A stretch of DNA of 64,000 nt from contig CP139750.1 of assembly GCA_034370585.1 (NCBI GenBank), forward strand, positions 12,756,501 through 12,820,500, written 5' to 3'. The position numbers were made by a program, and so were the translations under genes. The notes under the pieces were generated by a model. The model saw nothing but the letters and a program-made list of their open reading frames with translations. It did not search any database and was not told the origin of the DNA. This DNA comes from Fragaria x ananassa. Taxonomy: Eukaryota; Streptophyta; Magnoliopsida; Rosales; Rosaceae. Below are positions 20,672 to 34,177 of this stretch, one piece after another; positions within the stretch are counted from its first letter, which is position 1; each line of letters opens with the position of its first letter.

Positions 20672-23250
20672 TCACTTCCCAGCAGGAACAGCCAGCCCAA
20701 GCTCCTTGCATTGCTCTTCATCTGGTTGCAAACTCCTTGGGATTGCACCAAAAATCCTCCGTGTCACTTCAAAACCAGATGCCACATGATGCACATATGC
20801 AGACACACTATCCATCTTACCCCCCAAGTTCAATGACGTAGACATAAAGTTACTTGAAGGAGCTTTTGACAGTTGAGCTGTTGATGCCTTTTCTAGGTCA
20901 GCACACCTTAAAAACCGTTCAGTGGCAGCCGCCCATGAAAGCTCATGCCTTTGTGCCTCTGTAAGCTGGGAAGGCTGTTCAGACAGTGCTTGCTGTGTAA
21001 GCTTGACAAACTCTTCACCATTGTCATATGTTCGGCAATTTGGGAACTGCTTGAAGAACTCATTTGAGGGGTGATCGGCACATACAACAATTTTACCCAT
21101 TGCCAATGCTTCTGCTGTGGTCGTACAAACCACATCTGTGGTGCTTGGATTCAGGAACACTTTATAACTGAAAAAAAAAAAAAACAAACAAAATTATACA
21201 AGTAATATATGTAAATATTCCAACAAGTACCCAAAAGTATAAATTCCAACAAAGCTGACCATATTTAAAGAAATCTCAATTTAATTGAGGTGTACTTGGA
21301 AGAAGACAACGTTGACAATGGTAACAGAACTGCCCTTGAACTAACTTGTATCCCTGAGATAGATTAGATTTACACTACCTATATTCACTTTTATGGTAAC
21401 AAACATAAGGGAGGATAAAGAGAACAATAAGTACAAAGGTTAGCATCTGTTTTAATCTAGGGCTTTTTGTATGATGTAAATTATTACTGATTGATGATAG
21501 CAGTAAACCTACTAGCATCACTCCACTAGGTCTCTAGACATCACACCTTGGGTTAAGTTGCATCATCGAACCTAGAAGAAAGCATAAGCGTCCACTCTAC
21601 GAAGTTACATTGATGCAAGTCTTGTAACCTGTAAGGACACCTATAAACTTTTGAGGTCTTCTACCAAAATCTTTGAACTTGGTGATCTCAATATGATTCC
21701 AAATCAAACAGTCAAATACCCAAAGGCGGCCCCACCTAAAAAATTTATCTGCCAAAAAAAATGACAGTCAAGAGTCTCAATACTAGACTGCTTCTACAAG
21801 AAACATTGCTGGTTGCTAAGCCAATTCTTGGGAACTACATTTTTGTTATCCGAATGTTGTTGATAATACAATACTAAATTGAGGCAGAACACTTACTCAT
21901 GAAATTCATGATCGGCATGATCACGTCCAGGATGGACTCTAACAACCAGTTCCAATTTTTTTGCAGCTTTTTGAACTTGATCAGAGTCCTCCCCAGTTCC
22001 ATATAAATCAACCTCAAGTCCAGCTAATTTCTTTTGATGGTCTTGAAGAAGCTTGAGTAGCTCCTTGTAGCCTTTACTCCACACCATTTTCCCAATGTAG
22101 TAGGCACCTTTGCTGAAGGCTTGGATTCCATTTTGTTGCTGCTCTAGCTTTTTCTTGCCTATATCAAGAAACTTGGGGTTGACACCATGAACATTGCAAA
22201 TGATCGACTGAGGATACTCCTGGGTGGCAGCAGATAATCTGATTACCTACAGGAAACCATATGTGGAATCTATTAACAAATATATCAAGATAATGATAAC
22301 AATATAACCACTCTAAAGAATCCTCTCTCAAGAGTACTGCTTATCTACTAACAACATGTAAGGTAAGTACACTAAATCCAATAGCAAAATAAGAAAAGGA
22401 TAGTTGAACTAATCACTGAAGCAAAGCAAAACGTACATAACTGTCCTGAACATTATATATCAAGAACACAGCATTTATCAAGATTTACCTTGTGACAGTA
22501 CATACCGACAACCCAATTGTTGAGATACTTTAAAAGAAATGCCTGCATTCTTCCATTTTTCTCCCTCCTCACATATTCCAAATAATTGGTGTGGATAATT
22601 CCTATAACCAGCCCAAATTTAATTTTCCATCTCTTCCCATGATGATACCACGTCAGGTGCTCAGGCTCCTCAAGGATAGCAATATCTGCCTTTTCATCAG
22701 GAATTACCTCAGAAATATCTCCGACAGGAAGAATGCTCCTTTTGTCTAAGGATAACTGCAACAGGAGGGATGTCAAAGTTGGTCGTACTGCATATAATGA
22801 TATAAAAGGAACATGAGGAAAGAAGAAGCCACACTTCATGGTACCAAAGTAAATACAATGGAGAATATTGCTTTGAATACAGGGAAATATGCCTGGATAC
22901 CATGAATCCAGTCACTGGTAGTAAAGTTGATTTGTGCATTTACCATGGTAGTTCTAACATAAATTTACCTTTCCAGGATAAAAAAGCAAACTGAACTCAG
23001 ATCCGAATCCAGTCCTCTCATGAAGCCAGTGACGGATATAAATCTCTTGCTCTGCCGGTGAGCCAAATGCAATCTTGTTAGGATACACCAGTTTTTGATC
23101 CTTCAAAGACAACCAAGGAATAACCAAACTAACAATCCTCTCCCCATCTCTCGCAAGATACGCTGCACGGAACAAAGGATTCACAGCAGTTCCGGTCATC
23201 CATGGAAGGCTTGCAGTCGTAAAAATCGCAATATGCCTCTTCTTATCCAT
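20672..23250 (-). CDS. DGD2: Digalactosyldiacylglycerol synthase 2
   Basis: UDP-galactose-dependent glycosyltransferase that adds a galactose to monogalactosyldiacylglycerol in the plastid outer envelope; DGD2 is the isoform linked to phosphate starvation in Arabidopsis. Four coding exons on the minus strand join in frame: 23250-22969, 22755-22489, 22246-21897 and 21167-20672, giving 464 residues against about 473 in Arabidopsis. Visible blocks: N-terminal IAIFTTASLPWMTGTAVNPL; DKRSILPVGDISE; EEPEHLTWYHHGKRWK in exon 2; GAYYIGKMVWSKGYKELL; and the GT-B C-terminal donor-site block FLNPSTTDVVCTTTAEALAMGK in exon 4 (from about residue 300). It lacks the long N-terminal extension of DGD1. The start is the first ATG in the exon. 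A leader exon (donor at 23750) and a 5' UTR intron precede it. The last intron acceptor follows a 14-base pyrimidine run. Confidence 0.95.
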
Positions 23251-23750
23251 CCAATCATCAGTTATAAACACAACAACCAATTGTCTTCACACACTACCTC
23301 TAGTCTCTCTCAACTCGCATATGGCTTACGGCCACAATGAACCGTAATCTAAACTGCATTAAGACATAAAAAATGACCCATCACTCAACCTATGAAACAA
23401 TGAAACCTATTGAAAAGCTGAAGCAGTCAAAGTAATCAAGCACGATAATCAAAGTAAATGAACACAGCAATAGTAGCACAAAAAAGCAAAATGAACTGTT
23501 CATAATTCCTAATTGGATTACTAAACCAACTTCCACTATTATTCTTCTCTAACTTCAAATATTCACACACAAAAAAATGACAATATATTGAGATGAAATA
23601 AGCCACTGATCCGAATCCGGTAACTTCATATATGAATTGATTGAAGAAGAGTAATCGCAGCAGACTCGAATTGATCGATGACAAGATAAACAGGTAAAAT
23701 CAAAGGCTATAAACTTAAGCGAAAAATCATAGAGTTCGAGAAGAGTGTAC

Positions 23751-23900
23751 CTTGAAATTCGTGAGGTTCGCCGGAAGTGAAGCTCGGAATCAGAGGGAAA
23801 TTTCCGGCGAGGAGAGAGAGGAGGAGTTGACGATGGTTTGGGATTTGGGTTGCGTGAGGGAAATACAGAGAGGGAATAAACCAATTTCCACACGGTAATT
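23751..23900 (-). other. Probable 5' UTR exon of DGD2
   Basis: A GT donor at 23750 (AATTTCAAG|GTACAC on the minus strand) ends a leader exon. A good acceptor at about 23354 leads into the exon carrying the ATG at 23250. The 5' end is approximate. Confidence 0.5.
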
Positions 23901-24780
23901 TGTTTGGGCGGATTTGGGGTGATACGACGTCGTGTGGGTTGTTTTACTGTTACAGTTTCACTTGGAATCTTTTCTGTCCTCGTAGAATTTTTGGTGCCAT
24001 TATTATATTTGAATAGCTAGGCCGTGTTTGTTTTGCTGAGATGTGATAGGGACTAGGGAGAGCAGTGAGCAGTGTTTTTTTTTTTTTTTGGAGAAGAAAT
24101 TCATAAAATGGAAATAATTAAAAATAACTAATAAGAATAGAATTCGGAGCTATAATTAGTCGTACCAGATCAACATACCTAAATATATCTATCAAAGTTG
24201 GAAAATGCTTCTAAATTATGAAGATCCAAATTGAGTAAACGATGATATCAATATTAAAAGAGACATGAGAGTGATGAGACATACTAACTGTGTAAAGGGC
24301 CTTAAACTTTTAAATGAATTGCGGATGCTTGATAAGACCAACTTAGCCTTAGTAGTGAATACATGTGATAGTTTTAGTTGAAATTCGACGTTACTTTTTC
24401 CTTTCCGAAAAAAAAAACAAAAAATCTTCATTAAAATCATTTAGCCTACTATAAAGATGATATTTGAACTAATGATCTATACAACAATATTTAGACTAGC
24501 TAACCAACAGACCACAACTTACCGACTGGAATCTGACATTGTTTATTCAACAAGCTGAATTCATCAAGCCTCCTATTCCTGCATTGGATTAAAAAAAAAA
24601 ATCAAAACAAGAATAAAAAATAAAAGGTCTTGTTCGGTTGTTCTCATCAACACATTTCTGAGTTCCAAATGCAAGAAACAAACAGAGCGCAAGGACTGGT
24701 TGGTTTTGATCCAATTTCACTGAAAACTCAAACTCCGCATCAAATTACCAAAAACACCCCACACAGAATCCAGCACAACA
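23901..24780. other. Intergenic between divergent genes
   Basis: Shared upstream region of DGD2 (minus) and the membrane-protein gene (plus). It has poly-T and poly-A runs at 24075-24091 and 24591-24602 and no supported gene. Confidence 0.5.
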
Positions 24781-25996
24781 TTCGCTAATAAATCCCCAGA
24801 TTTTCGTACCAGGGCTCTCAAAATCGAAAAAAGATTTCCAGGTATTAATAACTCGCCCCTTTTTCCATTTCAGTTCCCATTTCATCTTTCATTTCTCACT
24901 CTATGATTTCCATCTGGGTTCTTCTTTGATTCGCTTAATGCTCATCTGGGTCATGTTTTTTATATTCAAATCCTTGTTTGCAAATTGGTATTGAGTAATT
25001 AAGCTTGATGGGTATATAAGCTCATAGTTTCAATTAAAGCTGATTACTTTGTAGTTAAAGTTGGAATATTTATCTGACGAAGTGCATGTTTGATCTGGGA
25101 TTTTGGTTTTTTCAAATTTTACTAGCTAGAGATTGCTTAGTTTTTCTAATGCTGAAGGAATGAGAGAATGTTTGATAAGCCTACGATAGTTGAGTTATAA
25201 ATTTCTGTAGGAAAGTTGTTTCTGGAATTGAAAGTTTATAATGAGCTGCTCACAATGCATTTGCTCTTTCAGCTATTCTACTTGTGACCATCTCTACTTC
25301 TTGAATTAAGGGAAAGTTTTGAGACTTGTTAGTAGGATTTATTTCAGGGGTGAAATCTAAGTGCATTAAGTCTGATATGGTTTGGATAGACATATGTTGT
25401 GGACACTTCTGTTCGATATTGGGTGAAAAACGCAAGTTTTGGTGTTGAAACTTTCTACTATACTGCTTGTGTATTCATCTCCCAAAACATATAAAACCCC
25501 AGATATGGATGAAATTTTAGCGCTTTGAAATGCTTGTAGATATTAATAGCGCTGTATTGTTTTTGGGAACTTGGCATTTGGAACAAGAAAAGAGCAAAGT
25601 TTGCATGAAATGCTATTTATTTTGGATGAAAAGAAGATACTAAATTATGCAAGTCAACTAGGAAGGTTTATTAGTTAAGTTATTGAAATGATGCAGAGGC
25701 CGGCCGTCACTGTCTGAGGATGCCCCAGGGTGGATAATTGTTCTGATACTCTTTGTGCTTTGAGGGTTGTATGTTTTGAGGGTGTGTATGCTAAATTTTA
25801 AGTGTGCACTATTGCACTGCATATCATTTGCGTTTCAATTCATCGTTATGTCTCAAATCAGATTCACATGAAATATTTTGGGCCAATGCAATGGGTGTAA
25901 AGAAACAATGCATCGAAATGAAAAAGTTAATATCTTTGAGTCTTGAATCTAATAATGTTCTTTATATTTCCTATCACTAGTTTCGAGCTTGAAGAG

Positions 25997-28227
25997 ATGT
26001 TGCTGGGTCATACAGATGGTCTTTCTGAATCTCGTTCATCAAGGGATCAGCTACTTCCTTATGCTGAAACTGATGATGACACTGCAAACAGTTCTGAGCC
26101 GATACTGTTCTCAGCCTCCTTTGAAGAGCTTGCCAAAAATATCGTGAAGTATGACACTGTTATATGGCTTTCAATATCACTGATGCTGGTTTTAGCTTGG
26201 GGAGTTGGCATCATTATGCTGTTATATCTACCTTTTAAGAGATATATTCTCCAGAAGGACATCTCCTCTCGAAAGCTATATGTTACACCTAGTGAAATAG
26301 TCTACAAGGTACATACACTATCTGTTACTTCTTTTTTCCTCATCTTCCATAAATGTGATTCTTCTTCTTATTTATCTTTTCCCTCTCTCTTCAAAGGTTT
26401 CAAGGCCTTCTTATGTACCCTTCTTGGGCATCACCACAATTGAGAGGCATGTGCCCCTTTCCCTGGTAATTGACATCATTATTGAACAAGGTACTCCGGA
26501 CTTATCTGATTGACTAATATGAGTAACTAGGAATTTTTACCCGCTTGCTGCGGGTTCTGAAAGTCTGAGAAGACCAAATATACATACATGGTTTTGTTTT
26601 TCAATTCCCAAATTGGTACATAGGATGGAAGAAATATGAACAGATGGAGTGTTTTGGAGTTAATGGCAGACGAAGGGCAAAACAGTTATTTTACATAGTT
26701 AATGGCAGTTATGTGATTAAATAGAAAAGAATGGCAAAATTGTAATTTCTTAGGCAGATACAGCGAGGGCATATTTGTAAATAAACTGAACGTCAGGACA
26801 AAGTGGTAATTACAGGGGGTGGCTTATGAACAGTATTTTGGGGCTGTAGGGGTATTAGTATAGAGTAAATACTAATATCTCTATAGTCTATATGTAATAT
26901 CTCTAACAACTACATTATCAGTCCTTGTCTTCCTTCATATATCAAATTTATGCTATTATTTTCTCCAATTCAATATGGCTGAACCACATGAACTATATTA
27001 TGCTTTCAATTCTGCGGCTTCAAGCAGTTAAATGAGGGAGTAATTGGTCTAGAATCAAGTCATTGTAAAGCTTTTGCATGCAATGCCAAAGTTCAAATAC
27101 ACACATTACTTATAATTGTTTATTGCTTTTATGATATAAGGATATATATTTCAAGATACAAAATAAAGAGCATCCTACTGAAGTTATTCAGCTATGCAGA
27201 AAGGGCCATGTAGAATACTGCAGCAAGGTTTCTCAAATGCACCATAAATTTCGCAAACTTGAACTATAATGGATGGAAATCTGTTATCCATTTCCAATAG
27301 CCCAAAAGAGTGTGTTGGTTATCAATTTGATCTGAAAATTCATTTCCCAATACAAAACTTCATCATGCAGAACAATTGTTTCTTTTGAAAGACTTGTTGT
27401 ATTTAGGTTTCCATTATTATATCCTTTCAAAAACAGTTATCTCATTTATGTTGTGTCAAGTATAGGTTGCTTGCAGTCAAGATATGGGATCCATACCTTT
27501 CGAATTGAAAGTATAGCACTTGGCAAAGCTGCAGCTGTTGATGAACTACAGGTTCAAGGGGTTTCTAACTCTAGTGATTTGAGGAAGGTGAACAAAACTA
27601 TCTCATAGTTTATCATTTGCTTTTGAATCAGAAAACTGATACTCTGCATTTTCATGGTTATAGTTACTTAGTCTACATGCTCACTAAAGAAAACTTCTAA
27701 TTTTAGATGGTTATTGGGTTGATGAGCAGGTCATCATAACAGAAGCTTCAAAAGTTATACAAGACAGCGGTGTAAGTTGGAAGCCGAGTGTCGTCACTGC
27801 AGAAGGGGAAAGCATGGCTCGTACTGCATCGTTGACTGAACCACCAATTCTGAGATCACCAGCTAAAAGTGTAAAGGTATAACAGATTTCATTCTTTAGC
27901 AAACTTGTTTCATTCCATCTCTGGCCAGCTTTGTAAGGTACATATTGGTTTTTACTTGAACTTCTGGTCTCCTATATCATGCAGATGTCAGCTTCACCAC
28001 GCTATGCTTCAATAGAACACAGAAGCATATTACCTAGTGAATTGTTGCTTAATAGAATTGAAGAAGTCAATAGATCTGTAAAGGTAGATTTCATTTTCTG
28101 CTTCTGCTTGTTCAGATTCTCTAATCCTAGATACTCACTCTGGTACACTTTCTTATATTCTTAACAGAAAATCGAGTTTTTAATAGAGAAGTCTCAAACT
28201 CAGCCTGAGTTAGAGCAGATAAATTGA
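25997..28227 (+). CDS. Conserved plant membrane protein of unknown function (probably the DUF7642 group)
   Basis: Six coding exons join in frame: 25997-26308, 26397-26490, 27466-27587, 27730-27876, 27985-28083 and 28168-28227, giving 277 residues. A non-coding leader exon ends at 24841 and its intron ends at 25980. An acidic, Ser-rich N-terminus (residues 1-50) precedes a hydrophobic segment at about residues 55-80. A basic stretch and a beta-rich soluble domain follow, with LYVTPSEIVYK, VSRPSYVPFLGITTIERHVP, YGIHTFRIESIALGKAA and VDELQVQGV, which recalls bacterial-type PH folds next to a membrane anchor. The C-terminus is Ser/Glu-rich. I recognise the pattern from unnamed plant transmembrane proteins; no function is known to me. 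The start ATG lies 16 bases after the leader-intron acceptor and is in frame with the conserved region. Confidence 0.85.
26527..26864 (-). mobile_element. Short Helitron-like element in an intron
   Basis: Read on the minus strand, the 3' end shows a hairpin (ACCCGCAGCAAGCGGGT) followed by about 10 bases and CTAG with a T next to it, the Helitron signature. The 5' end begins TCTATACTAATACC, a typical plant Helitron start. The body shares blocks such as GTTAATGGCAGTTATGTGATTAAATAG (interrupted) with the array at 34078-45690. No A precedes the 5' TC, so the left junction is imperfect. It has no coding capacity and is nonautonomous. Confidence 0.65.
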
Positions 28228-29024
28228 GGTTGAATGTGAAGTTGGATATATGTGGCAGTGGATTACTTTGACAAACAGTGGAAAGAGCCAAAAAACAACT
28301 TTGTACTTGTCTGTACTATTAATAGAGTAGGATTCTGATATACCTTAGTTTCAGTTAGGATGTTGAAATGCTAAAAAGTTCTTGTACTGCACATGGTTCC
28401 CTTTTGTTTTAGTAGAGGTAGAAATGTCAATTTTTTATGAAGTTTGCTATTGAGTGTGATAGTACTGACTACTGAAGAACACAACTATGAGAAATTGAGA
28501 AATGGAGAAAATGAAAACCTCAAGATTTTGAATTGTCAATAGCGTATGACCTTGTTACTATGACATCACAATTTGCTTGTGCAATTTGAAAATTCTAGAC
28601 TTGAGGTGGAATCTGTGAGAGATAATTCAATGAAATAGCTTCAGAGACAAAGATATCAAGTAAAAAATCTTTCTGGGTAAATAAAATGTTAAAATCTATA
28701 ACCCCAGTAATACTGTAAATCTTACTGTTTGGGTTAAAAAAAGAAGAAGAAAGATATTAAGAAGCAATAACGAGTCATTGAAGCAAAAGCAAACAACTAG
28801 ATAAGTGGACATCATTTTCAAAGAAAGTCAATCTGAGTGAACAAACATGTCTACTGAAGCAAAACCAGAAAGCCACCACAAACTCAAAAGCAAGCTGCAT
28901 TTACCAAATCCAACAATACCAAATGACTGTTTTCTCATTTACATTTACCAAAGGCATTGTGGCTTAACCCACCAGCAGCAGAGATTATTCACAAATTACA
29001 AAAATTGGTATCATTATTCTTTCC
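28228..29024. other. 3' UTR and intergenic
   Basis: The 3' UTR of the membrane-protein gene lies at the left end. No other supported feature. Confidence 0.5.
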
Positions 29025-29605
29025 TCATTGACTCAATAATTCAGATGTACTAGTACTCTCACTCTTGCATGCATTACATTTAAATCTGATTTTCAGACAT
29101 GTTCTTCCTTTGTGGCCTGCAATTGCACTATCCTCACTGACACCGGTCACACTGCTACTTCTTGCAGTGCTTCTCCCTTCCTCACCATTTCCACCCTCCT
29201 CGGCTCTCTCCACGACACCATTTTCGCTCTCCTCGGCTCTCTTCAGCACAACAAGCGCCAACTGAAGCCGATCATTGCTGTCCCGAAACGACCATACTTG
29301 GATCAGATCACCCTTATCCAGCTTATTCTTCTCAACAATATAATTCCAGTTAGAATTCAATACAATGGACTTCTCATCCGAGCTTGACAGCTTCTAAAAA
29401 CTCACCGAAATCTCCTCAATCTCCAACTCCAGGTCTATAAATGGAACCTTCATGAAAGTATCCTTTGGCTGTAGGCTTTCAATCTCATCACGTCTCAGAA
29501 ACTTGCACAGAATCTGCTTCGGAGGCAATGACAGCCGGTTCAGGTTACGCTTCACATCACTAGTAAACAACTGCTTCTGTATCACCAACTCTGCCTATAA
29601 TTCAA
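29025..29605 (-). pseudogene. B3 domain protein (DUF313-like type) broken by a single stop codon
   Basis: On the minus strand the frame reads a B3-domain first half (QKQLFTSDVKRNLNRLSLPP, then a KFLRRDEIESL block), meets a TAG at 29396-29394, and continues in the same frame with the second half (NSNWNYIVEKNKLDKGDLIQ followed by VWSFR). An acidic Glu/Gly linker and a Ser-rich tail follow, ending at 29025. In this family a Trp is usual near the stop position, so one TGG to TAG change would explain it. The frame is otherwise intact. The 5' part begins after a possible acceptor near 29605, and no upstream exon was found. B3 proteins bind DNA; this copy would lose half its domain unless the stop is read through or is a sequence error. 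Confidence 0.65.
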
Positions 29606-30392
29606 ATCTTAATTTTTTTTTGTTAGAAGAAACATAAATTGCAAGAAGAAGTCTCTTAGGTGATCAACATAAAAAGAATCTAAAAATATTTGAGCCTAAG
29701 GAGAAACACCGTCAAACCAACATTTTAACGAGAAAAGTGTGACCAACCAAAACAAGAGCAGCCGCAATTGTAAGAATTCCATCTTTGATATGATGAGAAA
29801 ATTTTTCTGTTGAAACTAGCTGACATGTTTCTATTGATAAGGAGAAAACTTCTTATTGGTTACAAGGCTAATAAACAAACGAGACACAAGACCCCAAAAT
29901 ACATCGAAATAGGAGATACCAAAAAAATACTACAAAAAACAATAAAACAAGATGCAATTAAACATTTAATGAAGTTCCGGACAGATGTCGTCGGGTTATA
30001 CCAAAAATGTATCGACGATATGAGACACCATGCCTCCACGTAAAAATATACATTCAGATAATAAGTTAGAGTAAGAGGAATTTGTGTTAGACACGCACTA
30101 CAGGCCAGTAAAAAGTTTTTATTTTTGTAGCGGGTAAAAGTAAATGATTAACTGTAAAATTTCTTTTGGTGAAACGAATCAACATCCTGAACTTGGGTTT
30201 CTTTCGCTCTAAAACCAAATGCGTGAAACACACCGGAAACCAATGGTGTCTCTCAAACAAGTGACACTGACAACAGAAATTTCCTCATAACCCTTAAACC
30301 CGCTAGATCTGAACCTCTTCCTTCAACACCAAACACCCCAAGTCAGATTCACTCCCAAATCTCCCCTCATTTCCACACACAGAGCAAACAGG
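29606..30392. other. Intergenic, promoter of the SDR-like gene
   Basis: No supported gene. The right-hand ~150 bp upstream of ATG 30393 are C/A-rich and likely hold the promoter and 5' UTR. Confidence 0.5.
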
Positions 30393-32945
30393 ATGAGTAG
30401 GAAGAGAGTTTTGATAGTTGGAGGGACAGGCTACTTGGGACAGCATGTATTGCAAGGCTTTTCAGAGATTCAAGAAACCGCTCCTTGTGATCTGGCATTT
30501 ACCCACCACTCAAGTCCTCCTCCCCAAGCTTTGCTCAATGCATTTCCTACTGTGCTGCCTTTCTCTGTGGATTTGAAGACTGGCATTGGATTTGAAGCCA
30601 TTTCTCATCAGTTTGGTCCGGTCAGTTCTCACCCCATTAACCATTTTTTTAATGTATATGATGATTGTAATTAGTGATCTTAGCATGTTTGTACTGTGAT
30701 TTGGAGTAAAGGTTTTTTGTTGTTGTTGTTGTTGTTGTATAAGATAATCTGGAGTTGAAACCTGTGCATTAGTATGGTTCTGTAATATATGGGTCATATT
30801 CATCATAAGCCATTAGTTGCTTATGGTAATTTGCAATCTTTGAACATGTAAAACAATCAAGTAAACAACTTTTAAATGCTGAGAGGTGTATTCAGTTGAA
30901 TCGCCAACCTGATGTATTTAGCTTAAATGCCAAGATCTTGCTTGACTGGGTTTGTGTTCTTTTTAAATGGATCATTGCTATCCTTTTGCTCAATTTTGAG
31001 TTGAGATGTGTACAAATGCCGTTAGTTGTTTTGGGAAACCTACGATATCTCAAGGGCTAAAAGTCTTCTGGTTTGTGATTTGGTATTATTGTTCAAGTAA
31101 ACAACTTTAAGCGCTGACATGTATATTGATTTGATTTCCCAGCCTGATGTGGTAGTAAACTGTGCTGCACTTTCCGTTCCTCGTGCCTGTGAAATGGATC
31201 CTGCTGCAGCTATTTCAGTTAATGTGCCATGTTCTCTTGTAAATTGGTTATCGAGCTTAGAAGAGAGTAATTATCTTCTGATCCATTTGTCCACTGATCA
31301 AGGTAAGTGACTCTCAATTGCTTTTGTATACAGTAATTTGTTCATATAGCTAGTTAAATTTTTCTTGGTAAATATGGATCAATAAAAGCAAACAAGAGAA
31401 ACTGGTAAGAACCACAATAGCACATAATTATTACTTAGCTACAACTATCAAATAAACTTGCGATAGAGATAGACTTATAGTTACATTACATACTTTTTAC
31501 TCTTAAAGATCCCTGTTGGTCTGCAGTTGAGGTAAATATATAACGAAAGTACGATACGAATTGTTGGTTAAGTAAATTGATCATACAAAACTGTTGTAAA
31601 CAAATTGCTAAGTAGCTATTGTAGATGGGGACTGATGTGAATTCTCATCAGTTTATGAAGGGGTGAAGTCCTTTTACAAAGAAGATGATGAAGTTGTTCC
31701 AGTAAATGTTTATGGGAAATCAAAAGTGGCAGCTGAGCAGTTCATTACTGAGAAATGCTCAAACTATGCAATTTTGAGAAGCAGTATCATCTTTGGGCCA
31801 CAAACAATCTCACCGGTTTCAAAATCTCTTCCAATTCAGGTTTGTAAAAGAGAAATATACCTTAAAGTTTTAACTGCCACTTTGTTGGCATATTAGCTTG
31901 TAGACCATATGAAATATTGAAACTGGATCTAGGTTACTTTACTTTCTTCAAGTTAGTGATATGTCTGCAATTGATGTAGTGGGTTGATGGTGTCCTCTCC
32001 AAAGGAAATACAACAGAATTTTTTCATGATGAGTTTCGATGCCCTGTGTATGTAAAGGATGTTGTAGGAATCATACTTGCTTTGTCCAAGACATGGATAT
32101 CAGGTATGAAGTTTCTATACTCTTACCCTTCAATATGGCTCTTTTTGGTTATATTGTTTCTACTTCGAGAAGTACTTTTCACTTATGTCTTCATAGTTCT
32201 GATAATCTTGGAAATGTTTGCAGAGGCTAAGCAAAGAAAATTGCTACTGAATGTTGGTGGACCAGACAGGGTATCTCGTGTTCAAATGGCTGAGACAGTT
32301 GCTGATATAAGGGGATATAACCTCTCATTAATTAAATCTGTATCTGCATCATCGGTATGTATACTTGCTACTTTTATAGTGTTCTTTTAGTTTTGAGATA
32401 CTTGGTGTTCAATTTCAACATATTTATATCAGAATTACTAATAGATGACCCCATCAGTTTTAAGTTGCATTCTGACTTTCACTTTGCCCTTGTCTGGACA
32501 TGTCCTATATGATCAAAAATATGCAACTACAATGTCCAGCCATATGTTTTTTTCCTCTTTCTACTAATTAATCAATAGGATAAGGATCTGTTGTGTATGC
32601 TTGCCTACGAAAGCCTTATCATTTTTGTAAGCTCCTTAGGATTAGTATAGTCATGGCTCAGTATTATTGAATGTTCCAAAAATGTAACTTAATATATAAT
32701 CATGAGTTTGGCTTCTGTCCATTACAAAATCTTGTTCTTTATGTTGCCTTACTAGCCAATTTAATGTATTTATTTATACAGTATTGCTGTACCTGACAAT
32801 ATTTCACCGTCATGTTCATCTTCAGGTTGATCGTGGAGTTATGTCTCCCACTGACATATCCATGGATATAACTAAGCTAGTTCAGACGATTGGAATTTCT
32901 CCTGTTTCATTTCGAGATGGTGTTAGATTGACGCTTGAACTTTGA
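30393..32945 (+). CDS. RmlD-type short-chain dehydrogenase, MAT2B-like
   Basis: Six exons join in frame: 30393-30620, 31143-31302, 31652-31839, 31980-32103, 32224-32354 and 32826-32945, giving 316 residues. The N-terminus has the Rossmann motif VLIVGGTGYLGQH (residues 6-18). CAALSVPRACEMDP and LIHLSTDQVYEG are the extended-SDR blocks, and YGKSK (Tyr150, Lys154) is the catalytic YxxxK pair. FGP and VYVKDV follow as in RmlD_sub_bind proteins such as dTDP-4-dehydrorhamnose reductase and the beta subunit of methionine adenosyltransferase 2. The plant substrate is not known to me. It is likely cytosolic, since no targeting signal is visible. Intron 1 contains a (TTG)n run near 30718. All junctions are GT-AG. 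Confidence 0.9.
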
Positions 32946-34077
32946 CCAAGTCTTGATGCCACGAAGGTATTGTAAATTGCTCCTTATTGTAATTCTGAGA
33001 AATACTCATGACTCATCAATATTCATGCATACTTGATTTGGGTAAAAATGTTGTTGAAGTGGTCTGGAGAGTCTCTCTTCTACCAAAGAAGCTTATTTCA
33101 TTTCTACCTGTTTGAGAATGAAATGCTCATGACCCAAATCTTAGGCAATGACTGATTGTCATACTAGCCTCATGTATGTCAAGGTCATTTATACAGATAA
33201 ACAATTTTAGGCAATAGATTGAAGCAAACCGACGGTTTGCTTGTTTCTTATTGAGAGGGGGATGGATTCTTTAGTTATTTTTCAGAAGTGGTAAAAACCA
33301 GGAATAGTTTTGTTTCTTTTTTGTGTAGACTTGAGAAACAAGAAAATAAATCAAATATTAGTATGGTAATACAAATTCTCATGTTTGTCTGAAAATGTTG
33401 TGGTGACCAAGGCTTGCTTCCTCTTAGCTCATAAAAATGCCACCCCAGAACAATACAAACCACCAGTGCATAATAGATGCATAAGAAGTTCAACAAATTA
33501 TCGCTGATTTCATGTTCCCAAAAGAAGCATGAGAAATTCAGCAAATTATATCAATCTCTAGCTAAGCTTTTACTCCTTTCTCTCAATCCTTTTGACTAGT
33601 GCGGAGGGATAACATGTTGGAATTCAGCCATGGAATAAATTGCAATTTACAACCTTTGAGATTTTAGTGAAATCGGTAAAAGAAAGAGAGTTGGATTTTG
33701 CTCTTTGCTCGAGTTCCTCAGTTAATCGTGTAGAAGGATAAACTTGCACAAAGGAAATATTCCGAAATTTCAATCAACATAGGCAAAATTATACAAAATG
33801 ATTATTTCCAACATGCCAGGAAGTTGTCCCAAGTAGGCAAGTATAAGTTGCTCAGTCGGCTGCAAAGTTAGTAAAGATGAGCTTATAAAAACCACCAACA
33901 AGCAAGTCTGGAGTTCACTGTAATTCAGCACAACTTCAATAAACACATAGGAAATCAAATTACATACATTACAGTTTGAAACATTCTTTTCACATTTATT
34001 TTTCATGCATTATAAAATGAAAAACTGAGTACTACTTACAAGAAAATACACATAAACAAAGCATGGATCTAACTCCT
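32946..34077. other. 3' UTR and intergenic
   Basis: No supported gene. The first ~150 bp are probably the 3' UTR of the preceding gene. Confidence 0.5.
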
Positions 34078-34177
34078 TGTAGAGTTAATGACAGTTATGT
34101 GATTAAACAAAACATAAAGGCAAAATTGTAATTTTGAAGCCAAAATCACTGTTCCGAAGGGAACTCACAAATAGTAT

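Noticed and set aside
24400..24530. tRNA-like TTGGTTAGCTAG and box B-like AGTTCAAAT on the minus strand, suggesting a SINE
   Set aside because: The box matches are weak, no target-site duplication or tail was seen, and no second copy occurs in the window.
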